NCBI RefSeq assembly: GCF_003970675.1
Contig: NZ_CP034562.1
Span: 4,746,001 to 4,810,000 of the forward strand
Source: Flammeovirga pectinis
Lineage (GTDB): Bacteria > Bacteroidota > Bacteroidia > Cytophagales > Flammeovirgaceae
Direction: 5' to 3'
Length of the DNA stretch: 64,000 bases
Below, piece by piece: positions 61,927-64,000 of the stretch. A model generated the notes under the pieces. The model was not told where the DNA came from, made no database searches, and saw nothing but the letters and a program-made list of their open reading frames with translations. A program made the translations under genes and the position numbers. The stretch's first letter is position 1; every line of letters begins with the position of its first letter.

Positions 61927-64000
61927 ATGCCAAGACTACTGTTTTTAATTCAGTTGATCTGTTGTTCAATTTTAGCAAGCCCAATTTTCAGTCAAGAAAT
62001 TAAATCACCTTCTGAATATTTAGGCTATTCTTTAGGAACTAAATTTACTTATCATCATAAAATCATTGATTACTGTAAAGAAGTCTCTTTGAAATCTCAA
62101 AGTATAAAATTATTTAACTATGGAGAATCATCAGAAGGGAGGGAATTAATAGCACTTGCTTTTTCTTCTCCTAAAAATATTGAAAGGTTAGAAGAAATAA
62201 GAATATCAAATTTACAAAGAGCAGGTTTTTTGGCAGGGGAGCCTAAAGTAGATATTCCAATTGTTTGGTTAGGTTATAATGTTCATGGTAATGAAGCTTC
62301 AGGTTCTGAGGTAGCTTTAAAAGTTTTATATGAGTTAGTTTCTTCTGTAGAAGATTCAACAGAGTTCTCTCAAATTTTTGATAACATAGTTGTAATAATT
62401 GATCCATGTATGAACCCAGATGGAAGAGATCGTTATGTAACATCATACAATCAAAAACAAGGCGTTTTTATTAATTCTGATCCAAATGATTGGACTCATA
62501 TAGAAAGCTGGCCTTCTGGAAGGTATAATCATTATATTTTTGATTTAAATAGAGATTGGGCTTGGCTTACTCAAAAAGAAACACAAGAAAGAACTAAATT
62601 TTATAGAACTTGGATGCCTGAGGTTTACGTAGATTTTCATGAAATGATGCCTCAATATTCATATTTCTTTGGGCCACCAGCAGAACCTATTAATACAGCA
62701 ATTACAGATTGGCAAAGAGAATATCAAAAAATAGCATCAAAAGAATACATCAAAGTATTTAAAGAACGAGACTGGAGTTACTTTACAGAAGAGGTGTTTG
62801 ATCTACTTTATCCAAGTTATGGTGATAGTTGGACATGTTTAAATGGAGCAGTAGGATTTACATTTGAACAAGGAGGTCATGGTGTTGCAGGATTATCTTT
62901 AAAAAGAACAAAAAGATCTCAAGAGTTGACATTAAATGATAGAATTGAAAAGCATTTTGAAACAACTCTGATGACATTAATTACAGCAAGCAAATACAAA
63001 AATCAATTATTAAAGGAGTATAAAAACTATTTTGATTATAAAAAGAATAAAAATGATGTTACGTATATCATAAAAGTAGATAAAGATAGGTCTAGAGTAA
63101 ATACATTATTACACTTATTACAGAAACATCAAATTGAATTTAGTCAATCAATGAATTCATTTGAGATTGAAGGATATAGATATTCTACTAAAAATGTAGA
63201 AACGCAATTCATTAAAAAAGGAGATATAGTATTAACTAATAATCAAACCATGGGTAGAGCATTAGATGTTCTTTTTTCACCTAAGGTAATATATAACGAC
63301 TCCTTAACATATGATTTAACATCATGGGCTTTACCTTATGCTTATAATTTAGATGTAATAAAGACTGAAAAAAAAATATCCATACCTACATCAAAGTATA
63401 ACTTAAACATTCAAAGTAGTAATAATGCCATCACAGACACATCTGTCTATGTTATTCCATGGTCATCACTTAACCAAGTTAGGTTCGTATCTACATTAAT
63501 GAATGAAAATATAAACCTCGGTTACCTTAAAAATGATACAACATTGAATGGAGAGTATTTTGATAAAGGAAGTATCATTATAAGTGAAGTCTCTTTACTT
63601 TCAAGTGGAAAAGCATCTTTATTTTCTTTATTGAAAGATAAGTACCAAGCTGAAGTTAAAATACAGAATAGTATGCAACTACTAGAATGTTCTGAATTTA
63701 TATCACCTTTAAAAATTACGGTAGTATCAGGAGAAGAGACCAATGCTACTGATTTTGGAGGGATCTGGTTTTATTTTGATCAAATAATAGGTTACCCTAT
63801 CAATATTATACAATCAAATAGATTATCAGTGTCTAAATTAGAGAAAGCAGATATTGTGATTGTAGGCGATGGTAATTATAGTAGTTCTACTAAGAATATC
63901 ATTTACAACTATGTTAAGGGTGGAGGTAAGGCTATTTTGTTTGAAAATGCAATCAACATTTTTGCTGACAATAAAGTATCAGAATTATATGCATTAAAAG
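61927..64000 (+). CDS. M14 family zinc carboxypeptidase (3' end outside window)
   Basis: 691 codons run open to the window edge from ATG 61927; the stop is beyond it. A signal peptide (LFLIQLICCSILASPIFSQ) opens the protein. Metallocarboxypeptidase motifs: HGNE with zinc ligands His120 and Glu123, the conserved NRD at 208-210, DFHEM with the third zinc ligand His238, and catalytic Glu314 in GFTFEQGGHG. The continuation to 691 residues, with a GATase-like tail (VIVGDGNYSSSTKNIIYNYVKGGGKAI), matches large exported Bacteroidota M14 enzymes of about 800-plus aa. Likely a secreted or periplasmic peptidase. Specificity unknown. Confidence 0.94.
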   Translation, partial: MPRLLFLIQLICCSILASPIFSQEIKSPSEYLGYSLGTKFTYHHKIIDYCKEVSLKSQSIKLFNYGESSEGRELIALAFSSPKNIERLEEIRISNLQRAGFLAGEPKVDIPIVWLGYNVHGNEASGSEVALKVLYELVSSVEDSTEFSQIFDNIVVIIDPCMNPDGRDRYVTSYNQKQGVFINSDPNDWTHIESWPSGRYNHYIFDLNRDWAWLTQKETQERTKFYRTWMPEVYVDFHEMMPQYSYFFGPPAEPINTAITDWQREYQKIASKEYIKVFKERDWSYFTEEVFDLLYPSYGDSWTCLNGAVGFTFEQGGHGVAGLSLKRTKRSQELTLNDRIEKHFETTLMTLITASKYKNQLLKEYKNYFDYKKNKNDVTYIIKVDKDRSRVNTLLHLLQKHQIEFSQSMNSFEIEGYRYSTKNVETQFIKKGDIVLTNNQTMGRALDVLFSPKVIYNDSLTYDLTSWALPYAYNLDVIKTEKKISIPTSKYNLNIQSSNNAITDTSVYVIPWSSLNQVRFVSTLMNENINLGYLKNDTTLNGEYFDKGSIIISEVSLLSSGKASLFSLLKDKYQAEVKIQNSMQLLECSEFISPLKITVVSGEETNATDFGGIWFYFDQIIGYPINIIQSNRLSVSKLEKADIVIVGDGNYSSSTKNIIYNYVKGGGKAILFENAINIFADNKVSELYALK

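Overview
The window reads as chromosomal DNA of a marine-type Bacteroidota, most likely order Cytophagales (Flammeovirga-like; the genus is a guess). The evidence is AT-rich sequence (about one third GC by eye), weak or absent Shine-Dalgarno sequences, TTTG / TAnnTTTG promoters, a GldN-like gliding/type IX secretion protein, DUF4175, DUF1573 and DUF349 proteins, and long NusB and Bacteroidota-type YbeY. There are no rRNA genes, insertion sequences, phage genes or CRISPR arrays. Genes are closely packed and most transcription units end in a clear hairpin plus T-run.

Layout. 1-3831: the 3' part of an ALDH3-type aldehyde dehydrogenase, a TPR-like gene with a small membrane protein, and metG. 3832-8291: three intergenic segments rich in DnaA boxes around a methyltransferase and a TPR exoprotein; the 1.2-kb gene-free block at 7073-8291 is a good candidate chromosomal origin. 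8292-19707 is leftward: an Ig-like lipoprotein, mnmG, three parS-like palindromes, ybeY, an RsbW-like ATPase, DUF4175, a peptide-binding lipoprotein, xth and a small conserved protein. mnmG and parS next to a DnaA-box block support an origin-proximal position. 19813-27535 is rightward: a comF-like gene, initiator tRNA-fMet, nusB, ytxH, DUF1573, yajC, a YbbR/CdaR-like gene, coaE, purH and pterin dehydratase. mutL and ettA are leftward (27539-31406). 31868-46305: a DUF349 protein with a long Gly/Gln/Arg repeat, a gldN-like gene, a thioester alpha-2-macroglobulin overlapping an Omp85 barrel gene, two ECF sigma loci, tadA and a TPR gene. 46460-56114: a membrane-microdomain cluster (YqiJ-like, flotillin, giant DUF3686-type AAA ATPase, then a convergent SPFH protein and a second DUF1573). 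56374-64000: a GH15 hydrolase, clpB, a small exported protein and a truncated M14 metallocarboxypeptidase.

How the parts fit together. Housekeeping genes (metG, tRNA-fMet, nusB, tadA, mnmG, ybeY, ettA) serve translation and RNA maturation. yajC, the Omp85 protein, the GldN-like protein and several lipoproteins serve the envelope. The two sigma loci and the flotillin/SPFH/AAA cluster look like envelope-sensing and membrane-organising modules. The most rewarding regions are the putative oriC/parS block, the flotillin-AAA cluster, the RGG-like DUF349 protein and the anti-sigma/beta-barrel fusion. Nothing here can be declared a new system from sequence alone.
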